Positions 1 through 5,765 are shown, counted from the first letter of the stretch. The stretch is 8,090 bases of DNA from Actinomycetota bacterium (GCA_003541285.1 DPMS01000763.1:1-8090), one strand, 5' to 3'. The notes: a model not told the origin generated them from the letters alone. Translations and numbers: made by a program.

Positions 1-61
1 CGTCTGCATGCGCCGCGAGCTGGTGGCCAACGGCAACTCACCCGGTGATGCCAAGCCGTAA
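1..61 (+). CDS. C-terminal end of an unidentified protein (partial)
   Basis: Reading from base 2 gives 19 codons ending in TAA at 59-61; the tail reads VCMRRELVANGNSPGDAKP. Sixteen of the 19 codons end in G or C, as in the real genes of this window, which supports coding. Too little is visible to assign a family. The DUF4349 gene starts 44 bases later on the same strand with no obvious terminator or strong ribosome site between them, so the two may be co-transcribed. Confidence 0.45.
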   Translation, partial: VCMRRELVANGNSPGDAKP

Positions 62-105
62 CCGCCGCCGCGGAACCTGCCCACCCCCCAGGGCGTCAGA
101 TCGCC

Positions 106-1056
106 ATGACAGCGCTCATGCACGCCCATTCCCCTTCTCGCCGCACCATCCGCCGCCAGGCGGTCATCGGCGGCCCAGCGCTCATTGCCAGCGCCTGCTT
201 CCTGCTGGCCGCCTGCTCAAGCGGCTCCCCCGCTGCCTCCACCGCCTCCGGCGTGGCACATTCGGCCGCGCGGATGGCCGCCCCCGCCGCCGCGCCCAGG
301 GCGGGAGCCGTCTCCGGGCAGTCCAGCCTGACCACGCTGCCCGCCCCCGCGGGCCAGTCCATCATCTACACCGCCAGCCTCACGGTGCGGGCCGCGGACA
401 TCCGCGCCGCGGCGGCCCACGCCGCGCAACTGGCCACCGCGGCCGGCGGCTATGTCGCCAGCGAGGTCACCCTGCTGGACCACGCCCACCCGGCCCGCTC
501 CACGGTCCGGATCCAGCTGAAGATCCCGGTGGCCGCCTACCAGTCCACGCTCGCGGTGCTGGCCTCGGGCCTGGGTACCAGGATCTCCCAGTCCCAGCGG
601 GCGCAGGACGTCACGCTGACGGTTGCGGACGTCAGCAGCCGGGTGGCCTCGGCCCAGGCCGCGATCGCGCAGTTGCGCCGTCTGCTGGCCCGGGCCGGCT
701 CGGTCAGCAGCCTGCTCATGGTCCAGGACCAGATCAACACCGAGCAGGCGGACCTGGAAGCGCTGCTGTCCCAGCAGCGTGCGCTCACACACGAGACCAC
801 CTACGGGACGGTATCGGTCCTGCTGGTCAGCAAGCAGCCGCCGCCGGCCCCCCACCCGGTGAAGCTGGCCGGCGGATTCACCGGCGGCCTCGCCGCAGGC
901 TGGCATGCCCTGCGCCAGGTGACGTCATGGCTGCTGACGGCGATCGGCGCGGTACTGCCGTTCGGCATCTTCGTGATCGTGCTGGTCTTCCTGGCTTTCC
1001 GCGGCCGGCGCTGGCTGGCCCGGCGCAGGCCGGCCGGCCCGAGCCCGGCCGAGTAG
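106..1056 (+). CDS. DUF4349 domain-containing lipoprotein, membrane-anchored
   Basis: This is a 316-residue envelope protein. Residues 11-37 form a lipoprotein signal: basic residues (RR at 12-13 and 16-17), a hydrophobic stretch and the lipobox LAAC with the lipidated Cys at 37. An Ala/Ser/Pro-rich linker follows to about residue 83. Residues 84-298 match the DUF4349 layout: a strand beginning IIYTASLTV, alternating helix and strand segments, a helical, probably coiled-coil stretch at about 176-229 (ASAQAAIAQLRRLL onward), and a final strand TYGTVSVLLV. A membrane helix at about 272-298 is followed by an Arg-rich cytoplasmic tail. Having both a lipidated N-terminus and a C-terminal helix is common in this family. 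The biochemical role of DUF4349 is not established; an envelope or cell-wall role is inference. The start may instead be ATG at 118, which leaves the signal intact; no strong ribosome site decides between them. Confidence 0.88.
   Translation: MTALMHAHSPSRRTIRRQAVIGGPALIASACFLLAACSSGSPAASTASGVAHSAARMAAPAAAPRAGAVSGQSSLTTLPAPAGQSIIYTASLTVRAADIRAAAAHAAQLATAAGGYVASEVTLLDHAHPARSTVRIQLKIPVAAYQSTLAVLASGLGTRISQSQRAQDVTLTVADVSSRVASAQAAIAQLRRLLARAGSVSSLLMVQDQINTEQADLEALLSQQRALTHETTYGTVSVLLVSKQPPPAPHPVKLAGGFTGGLAAGWHALRQVTSWLLTAIGAVLPFGIFVIVLVFLAFRGRRWLARRRPAGPSPAE
1031..1051. terminator. Possible hairpin at the end of the DUF4349 gene
   Basis: CGGCCGG (1031-1037) and CCGGCCG (1045-1051) are perfect inverted repeats around a 7-base loop. 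They lie just before the stop codon, between convergent genes only 12 bases apart. There is no T tract on either side, and short GC dyads are common in such DNA, so a terminator role is weak. Confidence 0.22.
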
Positions 1057-1068
1057 GCGGCCCGCCGG

Positions 1069-2124
1069 TCATGCTGGCCCGCGCGCCGACTCCTCGTGCA
1101 CGTAGTCGGTGAGGCGGGCCAGCACGTCGGGGTCGGTTTCGGGCAGGACCCCGTGCCCGAGATTGAAGATGTGGCCTTCCGCGGTGCGGCCGCGGGCCAG
1201 GACATCCCTGGCGCGCCGCTCGACGACCTCCCACGGCGTCAGCAGCACAGCCGGGTCCAGGTTGCCCTGCAGCGCCTTGCCGATGTCCACCCGGCGCGCC
1301 GCCTCGTCCAGGCTGACCCGCCAGTCCACACCGACCACGTCGGCCCCTGCATCGCCCATCAGGCCCAGCAGTTCGCCGGTGCCGACGCCGAAGTGGATCC
1401 GGGGCACACCGGTCTCCGCCAGCGCGTCGAAGACCCGTTTGCTGTGGGGGAATACGGCCGCCCGGTAGTCGTCCGGGCTGAGGGTGCCGGCCCAGGAATC
1501 GAACAACTGCACCGCGGAGGCGCCGGCTGCGACCTGGACCCGCAGGAACGAGATCGTGATGTCGGTGAGCTTCGACAGCAGGGCGTGCCAGAGCTTCGGC
1601 TGCCCGTACATGAGCGCCTTGGTCCGCTCCTGGTTTTTCGACGGCCCGCCTTCCACCAGGTAGGAGGCGAGCGTGAACGGCCCGCCGGCGAAGCCGATCA
1701 GCGGGGTGGCACCCAGTTCTGCGACCAGGGAGCCGATGGCTTTCGTCACGTAGGGCACGTCGGTCGGGTCGAGGTCACGCATCCTGGCCACGTCACCCTC
1801 GCCCCGGAAGGGCCGGCCGAACACCGGCCCGACCCCGGCCTTGATGTCGACGTCCAGGCCCACCGCCTTGAGCGGGACCACGATGTCGCTGAAGAAGATG
1901 GCAGCGTCAACGTGGTAGCGGCGCAGTGGCTGCAGGGTGATCTCGGTGATGAGGTCGGCCGAGGTGCACGCGGCCAGCATCGTCTTGCGTTTCCGCGCTG
2001 CCCGGTATTCGGGCAGGGACCTGCCTGCCTGGCGCATGAACCAGACCGGGGTGTGCGGTACCGACTGCCGGCGGCAGGCACGCAGGAATGGGGACTCCTC
2101 CGGGGCCGTCACGCTCGTGATCAT
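1069..2124 (-). CDS. hemE: Uroporphyrinogen decarboxylase (HemE)
   Basis: This cytosolic enzyme removes the four acetate carboxyls of uroporphyrinogen III to give coproporphyrinogen III in heme synthesis. It has 351 residues, the usual length, and needs no cofactor. Active-site motifs are intact: PVWFMRQAGR at 26-35 (Arg31 and Arg35, equivalent to human Arg37 and Arg41), FFSDIVVP with Asp80 (human Asp86), ASYLVEGGPSK with Tyr155, FDSWAG with Ser210, and NLGHGVLPETDP with His324. The frame is open up to 2259, but family proteins begin only shortly before the PFLRAC segment, so the ATG at 2122-2124 fits; GTGAG just upstream is a weak ribosome site. It is divergent from the Cys-rich gene at 2264. 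The neighbourhood hemE / DUF3000 / RNase D recurs in actinomycetes. Confidence 0.97.
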   Translation of the reverse strand: MITSVTAPEESPFLRACRRQSVPHTPVWFMRQAGRSLPEYRAARKRKTMLAACTSADLITEITLQPLRRYHVDAAIFFSDIVVPLKAVGLDVDIKAGVGPVFGRPFRGEGDVARMRDLDPTDVPYVTKAIGSLVAELGATPLIGFAGGPFTLASYLVEGGPSKNQERTKALMYGQPKLWHALLSKLTDITISFLRVQVAAGASAVQLFDSWAGTLSPDDYRAAVFPHSKRVFDALAETGVPRIHFGVGTGELLGLMGDAGADVVGVDWRVSLDEAARRVDIGKALQGNLDPAVLLTPWEVVERRARDVLARGRTAEGHIFNLGHGVLPETDPDVLARLTDYVHEESARGPA

Positions 2125-2263
2125 CTCACAGACTGCGGACACGCCGGCTGAGATCCACGGCCAGCGCCGCGCAGCGTGCGACCATCGAGGGCAGTCGGGC
2201 GCCGCAGCGGTGCTCCCAGGGACCCCTGCCGCGGCATGACCGACGGTAAAGGAGGTCACTGGT
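2125..2263. promoter_or_regulatory. Divergent intergenic spacer between hemE and the zinc-ribbon operon
   Basis: This 139-base spacer must hold the start signals for hemE (minus) and for the operon beginning at 2264 (plus). I could not find a convincing -35/-10 pair on either strand. The only clear signal is the ribosome site at 2248-2256. Confidence 0.4.
2248..2256 (+). promoter_or_regulatory. Strong Shine-Dalgarno site for the 69-residue protein
   Basis: AAAGGAGGT lies 7 bases before the ATG at 2264. It is close to a full complement of the 16S rRNA 3' end and is the best ribosome site in the window. It is the main evidence that the small downstream ORF is translated. Confidence 0.85.
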
Positions 2264-2473
2264 ATGAGCCAGGCGTTCCGCCCGTGCAGTGAGTGCGGCG
2301 GCGACCGGTTGTTCGAGCAGCACCACGAGGTGCCGGGCAGTTGCCCCGATGCGCCTGACGGTGAATGCCCCGAATGGGCCTGTACGGGATGTGGCGCTGC
2401 CCTGCTCGCAGGTTTCGTGCTCTACCACGCTGAACCAGAATTGATGGCGGGCCTGCCCGGCCGTGTGGCGTGA
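2264..2473 (+). CDS. Small Cys-rich, zinc-ribbon-like protein
   Basis: This is a 69-residue acidic protein with six cysteines: a CxxC pair at 8 and 11, single Cys at 27 and 35, and a second CxxC pair at 40 and 43. Two CxxC knuckles about 28 residues apart suit a zinc-ribbon or rubredoxin-like metal site. His20, His21, Cys27 and Cys35 between them could be extra ligands or have a redox role. There is no signal peptide or membrane segment, so it is probably cytosolic. It leads the operon with DUF3000 and the RNase D-like gene; its TGA overlaps the next GTG (GTGA). I do not recognise a named family. Metal binding is inferred only from the Cys spacing. Confidence 0.85.
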   Translation: MSQAFRPCSECGGDRLFEQHHEVPGSCPDAPDGECPEWACTGCGAALLAGFVLYHAEPELMAGLPGRVA

Positions 2474-3204
2474 AGCGAGCTGCGACGACGTACGCTCGGA
2501 TCATGCGGCAGGTCGGCGGGGTCACGGCGGCGGGTGAGGGGACAGCCGCCGCGTTCGCGGCTGCGGTCGCCGGCCTGCGGTCCGGGCAGGAAGAGGTGTG
2601 CGCGGTCCGCCCGGAGCTGACCTTCGAGGACGTGCCCGCCCCCCGGACGCTGGCGCCGTATGCGGCCGCGATCGCGGCGACCGTCCGGGTGAGCGGGACC
2701 GAAGTCGCTTCCGGCAGGTTTGTCCTGCTCTATGACCCAGCCGGCCAGCGTGGCTGGCCCGGCCCGCTGCGGGTGATCATCTACATCCGCGCCGACCTGG
2801 AACCGGAGATCGCGGCCGACCCCATGCTGGGTGAGGTCGCGTGGTCCTGGCTGACCGAGTCACTCGACGCCCGCACCTCCGGGTACGAGGCGCCCAGCGG
2901 AACCGTGACCCGGGTGGTCACCGAAGGATTCGGCGCCAAACGGCAGGACCCGCAGACGACCGGTTTCGAACTGCGGGCTTCCTGGTCGCCGGTGGGCCTG
3001 GCGGGCATGAACTGCCTGCCAGGCAATGAGCACGTGCCCGCCGAGCCGGGGCTGCCCGGACCCGGGCTGCCTGATCCCGAGCAGGGGGGACTGAATGGCC
3101 ACCTCGCCGCCTGGTGCGGGGCGATGTGCGCCGCCGCTGGCCTGCCACCGCTGGTGGCGGGAGTGACCGCTCTGCGCCCACCGGCCCGGCGGCGCCGTCC
3201 ATGA
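2470..3204 (+). CDS. DUF3000 family protein
   Basis: This is a protein of up to 244 residues matching the actinobacterial DUF3000 family from about residue 25 to the end. Diagnostic stretches are RTLAPYAAAI (59-68), RFVLLYDPAG (83-92), IRADLEPEIAADPML (106-120), EVAWSWLTESL (122-132), SGTVTRV (143-149), FELRASWSP (166-174) and HLAAWCGAMCAAAGLPP (211-227). A Gly/Pro-rich insert at about 191-205 (GLPGPGLPDP) precedes the last helix. The function is unknown; no catalytic motif, signal peptide or membrane helix is seen. The GTG at 2470 overlaps the preceding TGA. An alternative is ATG 2503 (233 residues), preceded by TACGCT placed like a -10 box for a leaderless transcript. I keep the coupled start but the choice is open. 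The 3' end overlaps the RNase D gene by ATGA. Confidence 0.9.
   Translation: MKRAATTYARIMRQVGGVTAAGEGTAAAFAAAVAGLRSGQEEVCAVRPELTFEDVPAPRTLAPYAAAIAATVRVSGTEVASGRFVLLYDPAGQRGWPGPLRVIIYIRADLEPEIAADPMLGEVAWSWLTESLDARTSGYEAPSGTVTRVVTEGFGAKRQDPQTTGFELRASWSPVGLAGMNCLPGNEHVPAEPGLPGPGLPDPEQGGLNGHLAAWCGAMCAAAGLPPLVAGVTALRPPARRRRP
2491..2496 (+). promoter_or_regulatory. Possible -10 box for a leaderless DUF3000 transcript
   Basis: TACGCT fits TAnnnT and ends 6 bases before the ATG at 2503, so transcription could start at that A. No good -35 hexamer lies 16-18 bases upstream, which keeps the call weak. Confidence 0.25.
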
Positions 3205-4586
3205 CCGATGGCATCCGGCCGCCCACGCCCGCACCGGCGGGCGAGCGGCCCGTGCCCGAGCAGGACGGCAGCGAGCAGCGTGGGCAGGGGCAGGAGGTGC
3301 GCCGGCAGGCTGGGCACATGCCCACACCGGCCGCTGACGGGCCAGGCGGGAACGGCGAGGCCGCGGCTGTCCAGCCGGTCCCGCTGCTAGAACCCCGCGA
3401 CGGGCTCCCTCCCCTGGTGACGACGGCGGACGCGCTGGCCGCAGCCGCGGACGCGCTGGGCGCAGGTGAAGGACCCGTCGCCGTGGATGCGGAACGCGCG
3501 TCGGGCTACCGCTACGGGCACCGCGCTTTTCTTGTCCAGCTGCGGCGCCAGGGCGCGGGCACCGTCCTCATCGACCCGGTCGCCTGCCCCGACCTGTCCG
3601 GGCTGGACACGGCACTAGCCGGCTGCGAGGTGGTGCTGCACGCTGCCTCGCAGGATCTGCCCTGCCTGGCCGAGCTCGGGTACCGGCCGCGGCACCTGTT
3701 CGACACCGAACTGGCCGGCCGCCTGCTCGGCTTCCCCCGGGTCGGGCTCGGTGTGCTGGTCGAAACCGTCCTCGGGTGGACGCTGGAGAAGGGGCATGCG
3801 GCGGCGGACTGGTCCACCCGGCCGCTGCCCACCGAGTGGCTCCGCTACGCCGCCCTGGATGTCGAAGTCCTGGTCGAACTGCGCGATGCCCTGGCGGGGA
3901 AGCTGGTGGAGCAGGGCAAGACCGAGTGGGCGCGGCAGGAGTTCGAAGCGGTGCTCACGGCCGGGCCACCGCCGCCGCGGCCCGATCCCTGGCGGCGCAC
4001 CTCGGGCATCCACAAGGTGCACAGCCGGCGCGGGCTGGCGGTGGTGCGCGAACTGTGGCTGGAGCGCGACCGGATCGCCCGCAGACGCGACCTCTCCCCC
4101 GGCCGGGTCCTGCCGGACTCGGCGATCGTCGAGGCGGCGCGGGCGCTGCCCAGTACCAAGAGCGACCTCATTGAGCTGGCGGGATTCCGGGGACGGGGCG
4201 CGCGCAGGCACGCTCCCGAGTGGTCGCGGGCAGTCCAGCAGGCCCTCGCCGAGGGTGAGCCGGGCCTGCCAGGCACGGCCGCGCCGCTGCCGGAGGGACC
4301 GCCGCCCGCGCACCGCTGGGCGGAGCGGGACCCGGTGGCGGCACGGCGGCTGGCGGCGGTGCGCACCGTGGTGGCCGCGCTCGCCGACGAGCACTGCCTG
4401 CCGGCCGAGAATCTCCTGCAGCCCGACGTGGTGCGCAGGCTCGCCTGGCGGCCGCCGGAACCCCCGGGCCCGGAGCCGGTGACGGCGGACCTGGCCGCGC
4501 ACGGGGCCCGGCCCTGGCAGGTGGATCTGACCGCGGTGCCGATCAGCAAGGCGCTCGCCCGGCTCATCGAGAAGGGTGAGGAGTAG
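3201..4586 (+). CDS. rnd: Ribonuclease D-type 3'-5' exonuclease with HRDC domain
   Basis: This is a 461-residue cytosolic DEDDy-family exoribonuclease, expected to trim 3' ends of tRNA and other structured RNAs with two metal ions. Residues 1-65 are a Pro/Gly/Gln-rich, probably disordered extension. The exonuclease domain spans about 68-235: Exo I VAVDAERA with Asp96 and Glu98, Exo II HAASQDLPCL with Asp152, and Exo III YAALDVEVL with Tyr216 and Asp220, so all catalytic residues are present. An HRDC domain covers about 271-352 (RRGLAVVRELWLERD onward, then LIELAGF), and a helical C-terminal region runs to 461. The start at 3201 forms an ATGA overlap with DUF3000; the frame is open back to 3114, but that stretch lies inside DUF3000. 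It is the last gene of the three-gene operon. Substrates in actinomycetes are inferred from the E. coli enzyme. Confidence 0.93.
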   Translation: MTDGIRPPTPAPAGERPVPEQDGSEQRGQGQEVRRQAGHMPTPAADGPGGNGEAAAVQPVPLLEPRDGLPPLVTTADALAAAADALGAGEGPVAVDAERASGYRYGHRAFLVQLRRQGAGTVLIDPVACPDLSGLDTALAGCEVVLHAASQDLPCLAELGYRPRHLFDTELAGRLLGFPRVGLGVLVETVLGWTLEKGHAAADWSTRPLPTEWLRYAALDVEVLVELRDALAGKLVEQGKTEWARQEFEAVLTAGPPPPRPDPWRRTSGIHKVHSRRGLAVVRELWLERDRIARRRDLSPGRVLPDSAIVEAARALPSTKSDLIELAGFRGRGARRHAPEWSRAVQQALAEGEPGLPGTAAPLPEGPPPAHRWAERDPVAARRLAAVRTVVAALADEHCLPAENLLQPDVVRRLAWRPPEPPGPEPVTADLAAHGARPWQVDLTAVPISKALARLIEKGEE

Positions 4587-4605
4587 CCCCCTCCCTCTGG
4601 ACACT

Positions 4606-4630
4606 CCGGAGCGACATTTCATCGATCCGG
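4606..4630 (+). terminator. Possible terminator after the RNase D gene
   Basis: CCGGAGCGA (4606-4614) and TCGATCCGG (4622-4630) form a 9-base imperfect inverted repeat with one mismatch and a 7-base loop. It begins 19 bases after the RNase D stop and before the separately promoted methyltransferase gene. It lacks a T tract, as many actinobacterial terminators do. Confidence 0.4.
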
Positions 4631-4751
4631 CACTCATATTCCGGGCAAACCCGACGTCAGCATGGGCCGCAGCCGTGAAGCATCGTTGCCGGGGGCCAGG
4701 CAAGCTTGATCGCGAGCGCCAGTGAGAGGTCGAAACGCTCTCCGGATCCGG

Positions 4752-4774
4752 TTGTCGGTACCGCAGGCGACAAT
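4752..4774 (+). promoter_or_regulatory. Candidate PafBC-type (RecA-independent) DNA-damage promoter
   Basis: TTGTCGGTA at 4752-4760, then exactly 8 bases, then GACAAT at 4769-4774. The known mycobacterial RecA-independent damage promoter motif is tTGTCRgtg-N8-TAnnnT. The first element matches at 8 of 9 positions. The -10 element keeps A2 and T6 but has G for the first T. The expected transcription start, about 7 bases past the -10, is the ATG at 4781, which would give a leaderless mRNA and explains the lack of a ribosome site. The motif also forms a TTGTCG/CGACAA dyad with a 10-base spacer. Confidence 0.55.
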
Positions 4775-4780
4775 GGGGCC

Positions 4781-5407
4781 ATGAGCAAACTCGCCTGGGG
4801 CACGCTCGGGTCTCCGGTCGGGGGGATATCGGTAGCCTGCAGCGCTGTGGGGGTGGCCAGGGTACGGTTCGGCCCGCCACCGGCCCGCCCGGATCAGGAA
4901 CCCGCCCGATCGAACCGGGTGGTGCCGCTGTCCAAGGCGGCGGAGCCCGGTCCCGGCGGCGCGCAGGCGCGACGGGATGAGGCGGAGCACCAGGTGAACC
5001 GGGCATGTGCCCAGCTCACCGAGTACTTCGGCGGACAGCGGCGCGCCTTCGACCTGCCAGTGGACTGGTCGGGCACCTCCCCTGCCCAGCGGAAGGTGCT
5101 TCCCGTCCTGTTGTCGTCGGTTGGCTACGGCGAGACCGTGACCTACGGCACCCTGGCGCGCCGTGCCGGGCTGGCGGACGACGGCACGGCGCCAGTGGCG
5201 CGGGTGGTCGGCCAGATCATGGGGTCGAACCCCTGCCCGATCATCGTCCCCTGCCATCGCGTGGTGGCCAGTGACGGGCTGGGCGGTTTCAGCGGCGGCA
5301 CCGGCCTGGAGACCAAGCGGTGGCTGCTGATCTTCGAAGGAGCGCTTCCCCCCACCCTTGACTGGGATTCCGCCGGGCCCAATGTAGCGGAAAGTGGTGG
5401 CAGGTAA
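4781..5407 (+). CDS. ogt: Methylated-DNA-[protein]-cysteine S-methyltransferase (O6-alkylguanine repair)
   Basis: This 208-residue protein moves the alkyl group from O6-alkylguanine (and O4-alkylthymine) in DNA to its own cysteine in a single suicide reaction. The active site PCHRVV holds Cys158 and His159. Other family landmarks: GYGETVTYGTLARRAG (115-130, DNA-binding helix-turn-helix entry with Tyr122), Arg141 at the arginine-finger position in VARVVGQIM, Asn150, GGFSGG (168-173) and ETKRWLLIFEG with Glu177. The usual MRGNP segment reads MGSNP here. The N-terminal domain carries a Pro/Arg/Ala-rich insert at about 31-68, making it longer than typical 160-180-residue forms. ATG 4781 is preferred over the in-frame start at 4706, because family homology begins at LAWGTLGSPVGG and the upstream promoter motif points at 4781. 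It has no Ada-type regulatory domain. The symbol follows function; ogt and adaB are both used. Confidence 0.93.
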   Translation: MSKLAWGTLGSPVGGISVACSAVGVARVRFGPPPARPDQEPARSNRVVPLSKAAEPGPGGAQARRDEAEHQVNRACAQLTEYFGGQRRAFDLPVDWSGTSPAQRKVLPVLLSSVGYGETVTYGTLARRAGLADDGTAPVARVVGQIMGSNPCPIIVPCHRVVASDGLGGFSGGTGLETKRWLLIFEGALPPTLDWDSAGPNVAESGGR

Positions 5408-5432
5408 GGTCCGCCCGCTAAGCGTGGACTTT
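5406..5432 (+). terminator. Probable terminator of the methyltransferase gene
   Basis: AAGGTCC (5406-5412) pairs with GGACTTT (5426-5432) in a 7-bp stem with one G-U pair and a 13-base loop. It begins on the last bases of the TAA stop, and its 3' arm ends in TTT. Position and shape fit a modest intrinsic terminator. Confidence 0.4.
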
Positions 5433-5453
5433 GTCGGCTGAGTCGCCTACAGC
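5431..5453 (+). promoter_or_regulatory. Second, weaker PafBC-like motif
   Basis: TTGTCGGCT (5431-5439), 8 bases, then TACAGC (5448-5453). It matches TTGTCRgtg at 7 of 9 positions and has the TA of TAnnnT but not its final T. A transcript would start near 5460 and run through the structured region towards the secreted-protein gene. It overlaps the probable terminator arm, so it may be chance. Confidence 0.25.
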
Positions 5454-5535
5454 CCACCTGCCTGGTAATCGACCCCAGTTCCAGCCGTCCCGCCGGATGT
5501 GTTTTATGCTTTACAAAAGCGAATCGGCTGGAACT

Positions 5536-5584
5536 CTGCGGCTTTAAGAAGAAATACCCGAAGGCTGGTCCCGGGTGGCCGCAG
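5536..5584 (+). ncRNA. Nested stem structure in the long intergenic region
   Basis: CTGCGGC (5536-5542) pairs perfectly with GCCGCAG (5578-5584). Inside it ACCCG (5556-5560) pairs with CGGGT (5572-5576). The inner stem extends by a T-G pair at its outer end. A 13-base A-rich strand (TTTAAGAAGAAAT) bulges on the 5' side and an 11-base loop caps the inner stem. Two co-axial perfect stems in an AT-richer non-coding stretch suggest a structured RNA or terminator/attenuator, but I do not recognise a known riboswitch class. It lies upstream of the promoter at 5598, so it would need a more distal start to be transcribed. Confidence 0.35.
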
Positions 5585-5597
5585 CAGCGGGGGCAAG

Positions 5598-5625
5598 TTG
5601 ACTAATTATGTCCGGAACATAGCTT
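5598..5625 (+). promoter_or_regulatory. Sigma70-type promoter for the secreted glycine-rich protein
   Basis: TTGACT (5598-5603) matches the -35 consensus at five of six bases. TAGCTT (5620-5625) fits the TAnnnT -10 after a 16-base spacer. The start would be near 5632, giving a leader of about 184 bases before ATG 5816. Confidence 0.6.
5607..5621. promoter_or_regulatory. Dyad inside the promoter spacer, possible operator
   Basis: TATGT (5607-5611) and ACATA (5617-5621) are perfect 5-base arms around CCGGA. The dyad fills the -35/-10 spacer of the promoter and touches the -10, a position where a repressor or MerR-type activator could act. No regulator gene is nearby. Confidence 0.35.
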
Positions 5626-5706
5626 TTGATCTGGAGATACATGGTTCCGTGCTGCCCTATTCGTGGCGGTTCGAGTAATAAGGCTCCGATGCCGGACTCG
5701 CATTTG

Positions 5707-5720
5707 TGAGCCATGGCTCA
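5707..5720. repeat. Perfect 14-base palindrome in the leader
   Basis: TGAGCCATGGCTCA is a perfect palindrome. In RNA it could form a 5-bp hairpin with a CATG loop. Its GAGCC half (5708-5712) can instead pair with GGCTC at 5682-5686, so two exclusive folds are possible. It could also be a DNA-binding dyad. Confidence 0.45.
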
Positions 5721-5744
5721 GGCGTCCTGTCGGGGGAAGGAAGC

Positions 5745-5765
5745 ATGGGGGGCTACACGACATGA
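5745..5765 (+). CDS. Possible 6-residue upstream ORF (MGGYTT)
   Basis: ATG at 5745 follows a purine-rich ribosome-like site (GGGGGAAGG, 5732-5740) by 4 bases and runs six codons to TGA at 5763-5765. That stop overlaps ATG 5762 (ATGA), which is in frame with the secreted protein. It could be a translated leader feeding the main gene, or a chance ORF; there is no codon evidence at this length. Confidence 0.25.
   Translation: MGGYTT

Noticed and set aside
45..1112. Long 355-residue plus-strand frame over the DUF4349 gene
   Set aside because: Arg/Pro/Gly-rich shadow frame with no domain, while the overlapping frame at 106 has a lipobox and a DUF4349 pattern.
1096..2151. 351-residue plus-strand frame opposite hemE
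   Set aside because: Antisense shadow of hemE, which has all its catalytic residues on the minus strand.
2125..2259. N-terminal extension of HemE up to 2259
   Set aside because: The extra 45 residues do not resemble the family start and would run into the ribosome site of the divergent gene.
4686..4708. Dyads TTGCC/GGCAA and CAAGCTTG before the methyltransferase gene
   Set aside because: Short, overlapping, and not placed relative to the start signals; likely chance.
3615..5006. 463-residue minus-strand frame across RNase D and the methyltransferase start
   Set aside because: Shadow frame produced by high GC; low-complexity Arg/Pro/Gly with no motif, spanning two well-supported plus-strand genes and their intergenic region.
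5651..5720. tRNA-like GGTTCGAGT at 5668-5676
   Set aside because: Resembles a T-loop only; there is no acceptor stem, anticodon arm or correctly spaced D arm around it.
5500..5760. Known riboswitch such as c-di-AMP (ydaO), cobalamin or c-di-GMP
   Set aside because: None of the conserved core strings I know for these classes is present; only generic stems are seen.
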